Translations under genes and position numbers: made by a program
In this document: positions 52,618 through 62,756 of the stretch, one piece after another
Position numbering within the stretch: the first letter of the stretch is position 1
How the letters are laid out: each line of letters starts with the position of its first letter
Notes under the pieces: generated by a model
Database searches by the model: none
Told to the model about the DNA's origin: nothing
Seen by the model: the letters and a program-made list of their open reading frames with translations, nothing else
Assembly (NCBI GenBank): GCA_033439765.1
Contig: JAULSN010000001.1
Span: forward strand, 7,688,001 to 7,752,000
DNA from: Lasiosphaeria ovina
Lineage: Eukaryota > Ascomycota > Sordariomycetes > Sordariales > Lasiosphaeriaceae
DNA length: 64,000 nt
Direction of reading: 5' to 3'

Positions 52618-54381
52618 CTAGGCGCCGCCACCGGACGCAGAGGGCTTGGCTCTCGTGCCGGCGCCTATGTGGCTTGTTTGGCTGCTATTGCTCTCGCCGA
52701 TGCCCGAATCAATCGTTTGGCTCGCGTGAGGCATGTGGGGGGTATAGATGGACTCCTGCTCCTCCTCCTTGACGGGGTCCTCCTCGGAGCCGTCCTCGTC
52801 GTCAGCCTCGGCCCCGGGCGCCACAGCCGGCAGCTCGGGGGCAAGTACTGAGAAGGTGCCCTCGCCTTTTTCCTCCGACTTGATCTCGCTTTTCACCTCG
52901 TCCTCGTCATCATCGGGCGGCGCCCAGCCGAATTTATCGGGGGGCGACTGGTTGCCCGTAGTGGGAGGTGGCTGGTTATCCGTAGCGGAGATCGTCTGGT
53001 TATCCGTGGTGGTGAGCGTAGGTCCAGTGCCGGATAGGCCCGGCGTTTCCGAGGACGTCTCCAGGTCATCCCCGCCGTCGTTATTGCCACCGTCGTTGTT
53101 CCCGATAAGAGTATTGCCGCCGCCGCCGCCGCCTCCGGGAGGATCCTGCGGCCAAGGCCACCAGAACATAGTGGCCAGGAATATGAGCGCGGAGACCATC
53201 GACGACAAGATCAAGAACCCAGTCAGCATGGCCACAAATGTCGCCAGCCTGAAGTGGTACATGAACCACACCAGCCCGGACAGGCGCGCCGTAACCTTCA
53301 CCTCAGCAGCGTAGACTTGCAGCCTTTGGCCGGCCTGGACCTCGACGAGGATCCTCGTCGGGACCGACGAGTGGCTCCGGAAGTAGATATTCTCGGCCAT
53401 GGGGATCACCATCTCTTTCTTGTCCGTGTCAAAGAGGGCGTGGTACGGAAAGAACAGCATCCGGGAGGCGAACGACACGTATTTGTTCCAGAAGGGGATC
53501 AGGGCGGGACGGGCCGAGAAGAAGAGGACCGGGCGATCGGCCACGAGGGCTGTCCGGTGGAGGTCGGCCGAGCTCTTGAGCGCGCTCTCTGGGGTGTAGG
53601 CAGTGACAGGCATGGCAGCCTTCGGGAGCGGCGACGGCTCGCCCAGCATCTCAAGCGTAACCATAAAGTTGCCGAGCTCGAGGTTTGGGGGAGACCGGGG
53701 GAGAGTCAGCGACACGGAGATGTCGTACGCCTGTCTGGTCTTGACGTTCCTGATGCGGGCCACGCCAAAAGGGTTGGGCCCGTACCTGCAAGGCGGGGCG
53801 GTTAGCCTTGGGGCTGGGGGACAGAGGAGAGGGACGAATTACCCGTATTGCAGATAGACAGGTACTCTGGCCACAACGTCCGGGATAATACGGTTGTACA
53901 TCATAACGTAGCCGACCGTGCCCACGGCAGACATAAGGATCGTCTGAATGAATATGGTGGGCACGGCTAACGCAAGGATGATGAGGCCCTGCTTGACTCT
54001 GCTAGAGTATACCAAGAAGAGAACAAAAGTGGCAATGGCTCGCAGGACTTCCTGGAGCCTGGAACCGCCATTGTGCCTGACCCAGGCCAGGTGCTGCTTG
54101 AAGGCTGAAAAGTGAGCTGATATGAATGCGGGAGAGCCCGTTATGGCGGCGCGGGCATGGCTGTAGAGGTATGCTATGACCGCGAGGGCATTAGCCTGGA
54201 ATTGTTCCAACGGGTCCATTCTGCTGCGCACAGCTGCCGCATAGCCTCGCCGTGTATAGGAAGCAAAATCAGACCCAAGACCGGAGCCGGAACCGAAATC
54301 GAAATCAAAATCGAGACCCGGGGACGAGGCAGCGAGGCCAGGGATGGCTTGACGCGGTGCAGCTACTTGTCGTGTTTGCAT
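52618..54381 (-). CDS. SEI1: Seipin (lipid droplet assembly protein)
   Basis: 568-aa ER membrane protein that organises lipid-droplet biogenesis at ER-droplet junctions. Exons (minus): 54381-53843 and 53785-52618; the 57-nt intron (GTAATT..CAG, branch GCTAAC) is phase 2 and restores YLQYGYGPNPFGVARI. The ATG gives MQTRQVAAPRQ. After a disordered leader with alternating Asp-Phe and Gly-Ser, membrane segment 1 spans about 132-161 (GLIILALAVPTIFIQTIL..). The lumenal seipin domain, about 162-357, includes VPVYLQYG, ISVSLTLPRSPPNLELGNFMV, RPVLFFSAR and PFWNKYVSFASRMLFFPYHAL. Segment 2 lies at about 358-391 (FVAMLTGFLILSSMVSALIFL). The cytosolic tail of about 175 aa is longer than in yeast: Gly/Asn-Asp runs, three T(D/G)NQ repeats and a Glu/Asp-rich stretch. 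Confidence 0.92.
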
Positions 54382-55305
54382 GTGTAAGGTAGGTTGGTTT
54401 CGCACGCCAGTTCCAGCCCGTCGGCTCTGATGTCACCTCTGCATGGACCCCTGTGCCATCCCCCAGTCATCCCTGTTGTGCGACGCGACGTGGGTCGACC
54501 TGCTTAGGTAAGGCAATTTAATGCTCGTGCCTGCCTCTACACAGTACAGCACCACTTAGGGATTGGACAGTCCTCGACGAGAAGCTGAGGTAGGAAGACG
54601 GCCGAATTTAGAAAGGGCGGTTGGGTGTGTTTTGTGTTTTTTTCGTCTGGTCAAGTAGCGACTTTCACAGTTTGAACATACCTTGTGAAGCATATGCGCG
54701 GGACAGCACAAAGCCAAACAATTGAACGGCACCGACAGAGTTTATCCTGGCCGACTCACGAACCTAGAGGCTAATACGTTTTATTCACGTTGTCTATTTA
54801 CACATCCGAGCTTCCTCCAGGTTCGGGCAAGCCTGAAGTAGCATACAGCGAATGTCTCGAACGAAATCGAATAAGCAATTCCTCGGTTCCATTCACTGGC
54901 GGACGTAATGTAATAATATACAGATATGACTATGCGCCTATCAAGCAAGCAAGCAACAACAAGAAAAGAGGACGACGACAAAGCAGCGGCAGCAGCAGCA
55001 TGCTAATAAGATAATTCCCCCTGTCTGTCAGAACCACTCGGCCGACTGACATAACATCGATGTGCTTATAATAAATATCCCATCACCCCCGGCCCCAGAC
55101 AATGCGAGCAGAAAGTCAATAGAAAATAGGAACTCAACCTCGCGCGTGTCAAATCGTCTCGTCTCGGCCAGGGCACTCCGAATTTCTATACCTATGTGCA
55201 GAAGAAGAAAACAAACCCAACGAGCCGTTCGTTCTTTCGTTGCCGTCATCGTCATGTCGTCGTCGACATGGGCACATACCAACACCTCGCTCCAAAAATC
55301 AGCTA
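54382..55305. other. Intergenic: SEI1 promoter and F-BAR gene 3'UTR
   Basis: 924 bp. TAGGTA-type motifs occur at about 54386 and 54503, close to the SEI1 start, and AT-rich DNA lies at 54770-55100. Short chance frames only. Confidence 0.6.
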
Positions 55306-58300
55306 TCAGCACTGCTGCAGGTAATTGCTGGGCACGAGGCCGACGCGGCCGTCGCCGCCCTGGATGGTGGCCTCCCACCAGCCGTCGTCCTGGTGGCGGA
55401 TGACGGCGAGCATGTCGCCCTTGGCGAAGCCAAGCTCCTCGGGGATGGCCGCCTGGTACATGTAGAGGGCGCGAGCTGTTTACGAGTGTCATGGTCAGCT
55501 TGCTGCCAAGAAAAGGAAAAAAAGGGAAAAAAAAGGAAAGAAAAAATAAAAACTCACCAAAATGCATAATCCCCCTCCCGTCTCTCGTATACCCTCGTGC
55601 AGCAACAGCCGGGTCCGCAGCAACCACGCTCTTGCTGCGCTGGCGCGGCGCCGCAGCCGATGATCCATCATAAAAGCTCATGGCGCGCGACGACGACGAG
55701 CTGGTGCCCGGCCGCCCGGTTCCGCCAGTCCCGGCGCGCCCGCGCTGCGAACCGCCGTAGACGCTCCCACCCCCTTCGTCGCCTGGCACGGGCGCCAGCT
55801 GCACGGCCATGTTGACGCTGCTGCTGCTGCTGTCGGGGCGGCCGTAGTCGCTGCGCCCGCTGCTCGCGAACGGCGGCGCCGGCGACACTGCCCGGCTTCC
55901 GCTACCGCCACCGTTAAAGTCGTGTGGCGAGCTGTGGCGGTAGTCACCTGTTGTGCCGCCGCGGCTGGCCGTCTTGTACAGGCCCTGGTCCGAGCCGCGG
56001 TGCGAGTGCTGCTGGCTGTAGTGGCTCTGGCTATTCTGCTGCGACGGCGCGCGCTGGTAGTTCGGCTGGCCGCGCGGCTGCTGCTGGCCACTACCGCCAC
56101 TTATGCTGCCCCTCTGGCTGCTGCTGCCTCCTCCGTACGGGTTCGGCGAGACGGACCGGTGTTGCTGAGCGGGGGAACCATATCCACCACCGCCGTTGCG
56201 CGACGCAGGCCGCGGCGACACGCTGCGCAGGGGCGCGGGCGAGGCGGCGCGCGGGAGGTCGGCTGCCGAGCGCGTGCCGGAGCGCGACATGCTGCTGCTG
56301 TGATTGTGATGGCTTCCGCCGTACGACGAACCCGGTCTGTCGTGGTTGTTATTACTATTATTATTGATGTTTGATGAAGAAGAAGAGGCGGCCGGGTTGA
56401 AGATGCTGCGCGTCTGCTGCTGGAACTTCTGTGACGACTCTTTCATGGCCTTGGCCGTCACGGCCGGCGGCGGCACGCCCAGTCGCTGTACTTGCACCTG
56501 GTGGTCGCCGTACGACGGCGGCGGCGTGCCGCGCATGCCCGATGATGCCGCACCACCGCCAATAGGGGGCGGGGGTTGATGTTGTGCCGCCGACCGCGAG
56601 ACCAGCGGGCTGGTGGCGCCTGGCGCGGGCGTCGCGATGCCGTGGTAGTGGTCCGCCGAAATGCGCACCGACGACACCTTGCCCGTGCCGCTGCCGCTGC
56701 CGCTGCCGCTGCTGGCCGCGAAACCCTTGATCTCGGCCAGCGCCAGCGCGATGGGGTCGTCTTCGGGCGCGGCGGCCGTTGCGGCGGCGGCCTTGGCGCT
56801 GCGGCGGTCGGGCGTCTCGACGGGGAACACGTTCTGGCCTACGTTGAGCGCCAGGCTCGCGTTGGCGGCGATCGGGTCCGGGCTGGCACTGCGGTGGTCT
56901 GACGGCGGGAGCACCATCTGGCTGCTGCTGTTGTTGTTGCTTCGCGCGCCGTTATTGGAAGGGTGCCATGTGTTTCTGCTGCCGTTGCCGCCGCCGCCCG
57001 CGGGCGACGCCACCTCCTTGGTGCTCTTGCGGCGGAAGGGGCTGTGGTTCTGGAAGAAGCCGCTCCTCTTCTTAAGAAGGTTCCGCTCCTTGCCCCCCGC
57101 AGCCGTCGGCGTGGCGGGCGCCGGCTGGTGCTGCTGCAGCTGCTGCTTGGTGGGCGACGGCGCCGACGCCGGCTCCTGGCTGGAGAAGGACGTCTCGCTG
57201 TGTGAGTCTCTGCTAGAGGGCCGCACCGACGAGACGCCTGACGGCGCCGAGCTGAGGTCGGATGCCGTCGGCCGGCACAGCATGGTCATGCCGTCCATGG
57301 GGTACGGGTCGTGCGGCACCGGCGCGAACTCGGCCGGGTCGTACTCGAGGTTGGCCCGCGGCGGCTGGTACCCGCGGGGCTGGCGCGGCCGGGACTGCTG
57401 CTGCTGCTGGGCCTGTATTTCTTGGGGTGTGGGGATGGCCGGCGGCAGCTTCTGCGGCGTCACCGTGTTCTCGCGGCTCTTGGGCGTGCCCAGAGCCCCG
57501 ACGTCGCCAACTACGTCGTGCACCAGGTTGCGCGCCAGCGTCGAGTTGGGGTCGTGGTGCGACTCGTACGTCGACGGCTGGGGCGACGACGAGCGGAAGG
57601 CCGGGTTGATGCTCCGGGGGAACTGGGCGACCGAGTAGCTCTCGTCTTCCGAGGCCTCGGACTGCGAGTCGACGTCGCCGCGGCAAAAGTTGATGTACTT
57701 TGGCGGGTCGGGGATCTCCTGGCCGGTGCCGCGCTCGCTGATGAAGTTGAGTATGTCCTTCTCAACCTCCATCTTCTCGAGCGACAGGCGGATCTTCTCG
57801 CACGAGGCGTCGTCGCTGACGCACACGGTCGAGGCGATGTTGGCAAAGGTCCACAGGCTGCTCTTGGTGAAGTCGAGGCGCTCCTCCTCGAGGTCCTGGA
57901 ACTTGTCGGCGGCGGCCTTCCACTCGCGGTTCCAGCGGGCCGTCGTCTCCTCGAGGGCCTTGACGGCGGCCTCGTACTCGCTGTTGGACGTGGCCAGGCT
58001 GATCTGCGTCTTCTCGAGCTTGGCCTTGTTCTTGCGCTCCTCCTGGCCCATGACCATGTGGCCCTGCGCCAGGTAGCCCTTGATCTTGAGACACTCCTGC
58101 TCGTAGCGGTCCCGCGTCTTGTTGACCATCTGCGTCTGCTGGATCTTGGTCTTGAGCAGCTTCTCGACCGTGTTCTGCACAATCTTGCGCCGCTCCTTCA
58201 TGCCTCCGGCGAAGGCCGCGAGCGGCTCCTCGAGCTCGCTCTTCATCTGCGCCGCGATGCCGTTGTGCTGCTTAGCGATCGACTCGACCTCACCGCGCAC

Positions 58301-58723
58301 CACGTCCAGCGACGCCCTGAGCGTGCCCATCTCCTGCGACCCGAGCGACTTACGGCATAGCGAGAAGAGCTTGCGCGCGTATTCGTCTTCGATGGATGAC
58401 CGTGCTGTACGCCGAAACACATCATAGTGACCTCTTGGTTAGCAACAGGCCGCAGCGCAGGCGCAAGAGAGGGGCAGTGTGTTTGCTTACCGCTATAAAA
58501 GGCGCGCAGCTCGTCGCATGTCTGCTTGGCCGCGTGCATGCGCTCCAGCAGAGGTCCGACGCCAGCGTCATCCTTGCCCCAGAAGTTGTTGGCAACTGCG
58601 GCACACACCATGGTTAGCACACAGCTGCATCTCTGACGGCGGCAGCGATGGGACTGGGAATAAACTGGAAGCCGACGTACAGGAAAGGGCGACTGCCGGC
58701 CCGTCGTTGGTAGCGGCCGGCAT
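55306..58723 (-). CDS. F-BAR and SH3 domain protein of the Cdc15/Imp2/Hof1 family
   Basis: 1,054-aa membrane-curving scaffold; relatives act at the contractile ring and septum. Exons (minus): 58723-58681, 58595-58491, 58404-55558, 55475-55306; introns are 85, 86 and 82 nt. The small first exon gives MPAATNDGPAVALS and splices into FANNFWGKDDAGVGPLLERM, the conserved F-BAR start. The F-BAR domain runs to about residue 270 (ARSSIEDEYARKLFSLCRKSLG, then coiled helices, ending near EKDILNFISERGTGQEIPDPPKYINF). About 700 residues of Ser/Gly/Pro/Gln-rich disorder follow, with many SP sites suited to cell-cycle kinase control. The last exon encodes a complete SH3 domain (ARALYMYQAAIPEELGFAKGD.. DDGWWEATI.. 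GLVPSNYL). Without the last splice the SH3 is lost from frame. Which family member it is cannot be told here. Confidence 0.92.
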
Positions 58724-59983
58724 TGCGCCTGACTTTGAAGGCGAGTCCCGAGTTTGCACCTGGGGGCTCGCTCTACGGCCTGGCAACCGCAGCTAGCAGG
58801 CTCTCGAGGGGACGAGTAGGAGCGACCTCGACAGTGAGGATGACGATGCCAATGACGACGACCGAGGGCGAAACCCCAACCAGCCCCTACGTTTTCCGCT
58901 CGGCTCTCTCTCTCTCTCTCTCCCCTTGCGTACAGTAAATAAGGACGTAGCTTCGCGGAGCTGGGTGCGTGCGATATAGTATAGCACTAAGCTCTGCGGT
59001 GTCCCCCCTCCCCGAATTAATTGTCTGTGTATATGCGGATACGTACACACAGACGAGACTGAGACCGAGACAAACAGTTGCGGGCGGTGCAGTGCAATGC
59101 GTTTGTTTGCGACGAGATTGCGCAAAATGCAGAACGCAAAACGCAAAGCCAAACCAACCAGCTGTCGAGCCGGAAGTCAGCCGTTAAGGAAAGTCGTGGT
59201 GGGTATATTTCGGTTTGCGTATATTCTCCTTCTTCCTTTTCCCGGGTTGGGTTGGTTGGGTTGGATGGTGGATGGCACGCGGGAAGATATCGGGAAAGAG
59301 AGGAGACAGACCCGTAAGCGACGGCTTCTTTCTTGCTTAGGCTTGGTGGGTGCTGATGTTGACTTGGCTGGGGGCCGGCCGGCGCTATCGCTGTGCGGTT
59401 GCCAGGAGCGACGCCCCACTATTTAACCTGCCGACCTTTCCGCTGACGCTGACGAAAGCTCCGCCACCACCCCATCAATCGGATGAAGAAGGCGGCTGCA
59501 GCGTGTTTTCCCCGCACTCACAATTGGATGCGACCCGACACTTCCTTCACGCTCTCAACGAGACAGACAGACAGCCCGCCAATTGTCTGCAGCGGGAATC
59601 CCCCACACGGCAGTGGAAGCTTGGTATAAATCAAGCTCCCGACGCCACTTCCTGGCTCTTCTGCGTCTTGAGAACGGCTCGCATGTGATGCTGCTGTGCG
59701 AAGCCAATTGGGCAGCTGGTTGCCGTCCTGGTTGAACAGTAATAATGTACTACAGCATAGATAGGCTTGGACGTAGAATATTGAGTGCATTCCGTACATT
59801 TGAAATTTCCAGTCGTTACTCATTCATTCTCTCCAAGGCCAACAAGTCGCCAAGGTAGAGAGAGTGTTTTTCTACAGTATCTCAAATAAGAAGACACAAC
59901 CTGAACTCCCCTCATAACGTAGACCTCATAATGTATACATAGCAATCAACGCCATCGACTTCGTCAGCAAGCAGACGCGGTCC
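58724..59983. other. Intergenic: F-BAR gene promoter and IMPACT-gene 3'UTR
   Basis: 1.26 kb. A (CT)n run lies at 58904-58922 and a forkhead-like GTAAATA at 58935-58941, about 215 bp upstream of the F-BAR gene start. The remainder is mixed sequence with overlapping short frames on both strands and no recognisable gene. Confidence 0.6.
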
Positions 59984-61851
59984 TTACGCCTTCCTCCGCA
60001 AGTTGAGAATGTCGGCGAGCCGCAGCTCGCCCTTGACGCCCCAGCCGGCCTTGCCTTCGTCGACGTCGGGCCGCACAACCAAGTACCACGCCCATGCGCG
60101 TCTGTCAAGCTCGGGCCCGGCGAGGTGGTCGGCCCAGCTGTCAAACAGCAGCCGTAACGCCCCGAGAAGGAGACCGAGGTTCTCCTCCTTTTCCGCCTCG
60201 AGCGCCTTGAGCGTCTTCTTCGGGGGTGCCTTGGTCTTTCCCGTAGGCGACGCCGTCTCCCCAGCAGGCGATGCGTCTTGCAGCGGCGGAGGAGCTGTGG
60301 CGAAGCTCTTGAGCAGGTAGCTTCTCGCCCCCTCGGGCGTGTGTATCTGCATGCCCACGACATGTTGTTGTTGCTGGTGCTTCGCTGTGTATCCGTTACT
60401 GCCTCCGCCTGACTTGGTGGCCGCCGCTCTCGCCGCCTCCAGATCGAGGCCCCAGACGGCCTCGCCGCCCAGTGCCACCTCGCGGCCCGTCCTGCGCAGA
60501 CGCTCGCTCAGCGCCCCTGTCACGCAGTTGCGCATGAGCCGCCACCGGTCTGGCCCGAGCATCACGCCGCCATACCACCGCGTCAAGACAACGAGCGTGT
60601 CGACGGCGCCTATTTCGCGCATGACGCGCAGCATCAGGTCGCCGCACCCCGTCTCGCCGTCGTCGAACGACTCCTCGCGCCCCCTGCCTCCCAGGAAGGT
60701 GCCCGGCGGTTTTAAGCGATAAGCCCAGGCGTTGTGAGTGGCCGTCTTGAGGCTAGGCACGGTTGCGAAAAGGGACTCCATGAGGGCCTTTCTCTGCCCG
60801 GGGCTGCTGATTTGGGCAGCGCGCGCAACGAAGGTGGACGACTTGAGCGAAGTTGGCTGGCTTACAGCCCAGACAGGGCCAGAACTAACAGCACCGCCGC
60901 TATTATTAGTAGTAGCAGGGACAGAAGCAGAGGAGTCCGACTCAGCCAAAGTGGCAGTCGTCGCAGTCGACTGTGTATCTGTAACCCGTAGACTCGGCGT
61001 GTTTTCAGCCTCTGAATCGCCGCCGCCGACATTCTCGTCGCCTCGCCAGTCGTAGCCACCCCGCTTGAGTACGGCCACCTCCCTCCCCAGGACACGTACG
61101 CGAGGCTGGCCTTCGCCCCAGCCCTCATCGTCGGCGCTGGGGCCTTTTTCGAGCCCTATATTGACGGCTTTGCTCCGCGAGTTGGCGCTGACGACAGCCT
61201 GCCCCAAGCTCAGCCGGCTCGACAGCGGCTGCTCAGGCATCGTGTACCGCAGGAGCTCGACGGCAAATGCCAGCACGAGCGGTGCGCGGTTGGTCTGGAG
61301 AACCGTCGCGGCCATGCGCTCTTCGTCCAGGGATAGGGGCAGCTCCAGCGAGCGTTCGAGCTCCTGGGGCGTCATATCGGTGGGTCCGCTTATGAGGCCG
61401 TCGCCACTCTCTGTCCTCGCGCGCTTGGCCAGGGGACCAGCTTGCGGTGCAGGCCGTTTGTTGGCGCTGGCCCCGAGATCGCCACGCTTTACGGCCGCCT
61501 TGCAGGCCGATTGCAGGGCCCTGGCAGCTTTTTCGTCGACAATGGCTGACTCAACCGTCTTGAGAGGAGATTCTGCAATCTGCTTGATACTGCGGGTTCG
61601 CGGGCGGCAGCAGCAGCAGCAGCACACGGATTTTCAGTCCGAGGTTTCTTCTTTCTCTCCATATATTCATCCCATGCATCTGGCCATCTGGGACGACCAT
61701 TTTCGGAACCAATAATGAAGCTGGCGTGAGCTTACCTTCGCAGGTCGACGGCCTGGAGGGCTTTGATCTGGGTCATGGCTTGCATCATGGGCACTTTGCG
61801 CCCCACGGTGAGGAGCCGCAGCAGGTCTTGGAGGTCTTGCTGCGTCGCCAT
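59984..61851 (-). CDS. IMPACT-family (UPF0029) protein with atypical N-terminus
   Basis: 573-aa protein. Exons (minus): 61851-61736 and 61589-59984, with a 146-nt intron in phase 2; splicing joins LQAVDLR to SIKQIAESPL. The IMPACT/UPF0029 domain lies at about residues 285-400: KSSTFVARAAQISSPGQRKALMESL, NAWAYRL, FDDGETGCGDLMLRVMREIGAVDTLVVLTRWYGGVMLGPDRW and MRNCVTGAL. Yeast Yih1 and mammalian IMPACT bind Gcn1 to restrain Gcn2, but there an RWD domain precedes this fold. Here the N-terminus is instead a short helical region (LQDLLRLLTVGRKVPMMQAMTQIKAL, DEKAARALQSACKAA) that resembles a helix-hairpin-helix pair, followed by about 190 variable residues. A charged C-terminal extension of about 170 aa continues past the domain. 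A Gcn2-related role is therefore uncertain. Confidence 0.85.
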
Positions 61852-62756
61852 ATTTAGGCAGTCGTGTAGACTCAGGCAGAGCCACGGCGCGAGATTGGTT
61901 TTCTTTTTGAGTTGAGCGGCGATGAATGAGTCTAACAAGTCACGGTGCTGCTGGACGCGACTGCCTGCTTGGTTCAAGAGTCAAGACCCAGCCTAGTGTG
62001 CAATCCGTTTGAAGGGTTAGGGTTCAAAGCTGGGGGGAGGCCCTTGCTGGAGTACGGGAGACGCGTCGCCTGGCCAGGTGGCGTGTGGGGTTTTCGCGTT
62101 TTGGCGTCAGATTAATTTACCAAGCGCAAGGGTCAAGGCTGGCAGGAGGCTGGTTGAGCAATCGAAACCAAGCAGGGACGGCCCCCAGCCTCTTTACCTG
62201 CGTTCCACTCGTGTCCTCCACCATATTTTCCCGCATGTCCCTAGCAACAACATCAATTTGCATCCTCGAATGCGCTCGTTATTTCTGCCAACAACCCATT
62301 GCTAGCTGATATCTTTGACCCATCTCGTGCGATTTTTATTGCACGTCATTATTACTACGGGCCTTGCGCGACTTGTGTGCGCTCGTCTCTTAATTCCGGC
62401 GCTGCCTGCTTTTCCCTCCACCGCCTCTCGCGAAGCGACATCAAGTCCCACCTCGGTCCCAAAACCTATTGATATCTCTGTCCGACCTTTTCTAGCTCTC
62501 GACTTGCGGTGCATCTCGTGCGATATCTTTAAAACTCCACATCAAGCTTCCTATCAGCTGGACTCGGCGGCTGGGGTTGCTCCCGACGTTTGGATTACGG
62601 CTGGTCACACCCCGATTGCGCAGGCTCGACCTAATTCGTCTGAGGTTATCGATACCCGAATATTGCTGGGAGTCTGCAGTCTGCCTGAGAGCAAAGCGGT
62701 TTGATTGGGGGTTTGACATTGCGGACGAAATTATTTTATCACAAACATCCGCAGAC
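61852..62756. promoter_or_regulatory. Bidirectional promoter, IMPACT gene/terminal gene
   Basis: 905 bp between divergent ATGs. An ACGCGT hexamer lies at 62061-62066, 210 bp from the IMPACT-gene ATG. The right half (about 62270-62750) is T/C-rich with short upstream ATG frames in the leader of the terminal gene. No other gene is seen. Confidence 0.5.

Noticed and set aside
55476..55557. Apparent 1,130-codon single frame of the F-BAR gene reading through this segment
   Set aside because: This is an 82-nt intron: reading through gives a hydrophobic run and loses the SH3 domain, whereas splicing restores a complete SH3.
57311..58360. 349-codon frame on + opposite the F-BAR gene (also 56661-57638, 325 codons)
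   Set aside because: Antisense to a well-supported conserved protein; open only because third codon positions are GC-rich. Leu/Val/Ala/Arg-rich translation with no family features.
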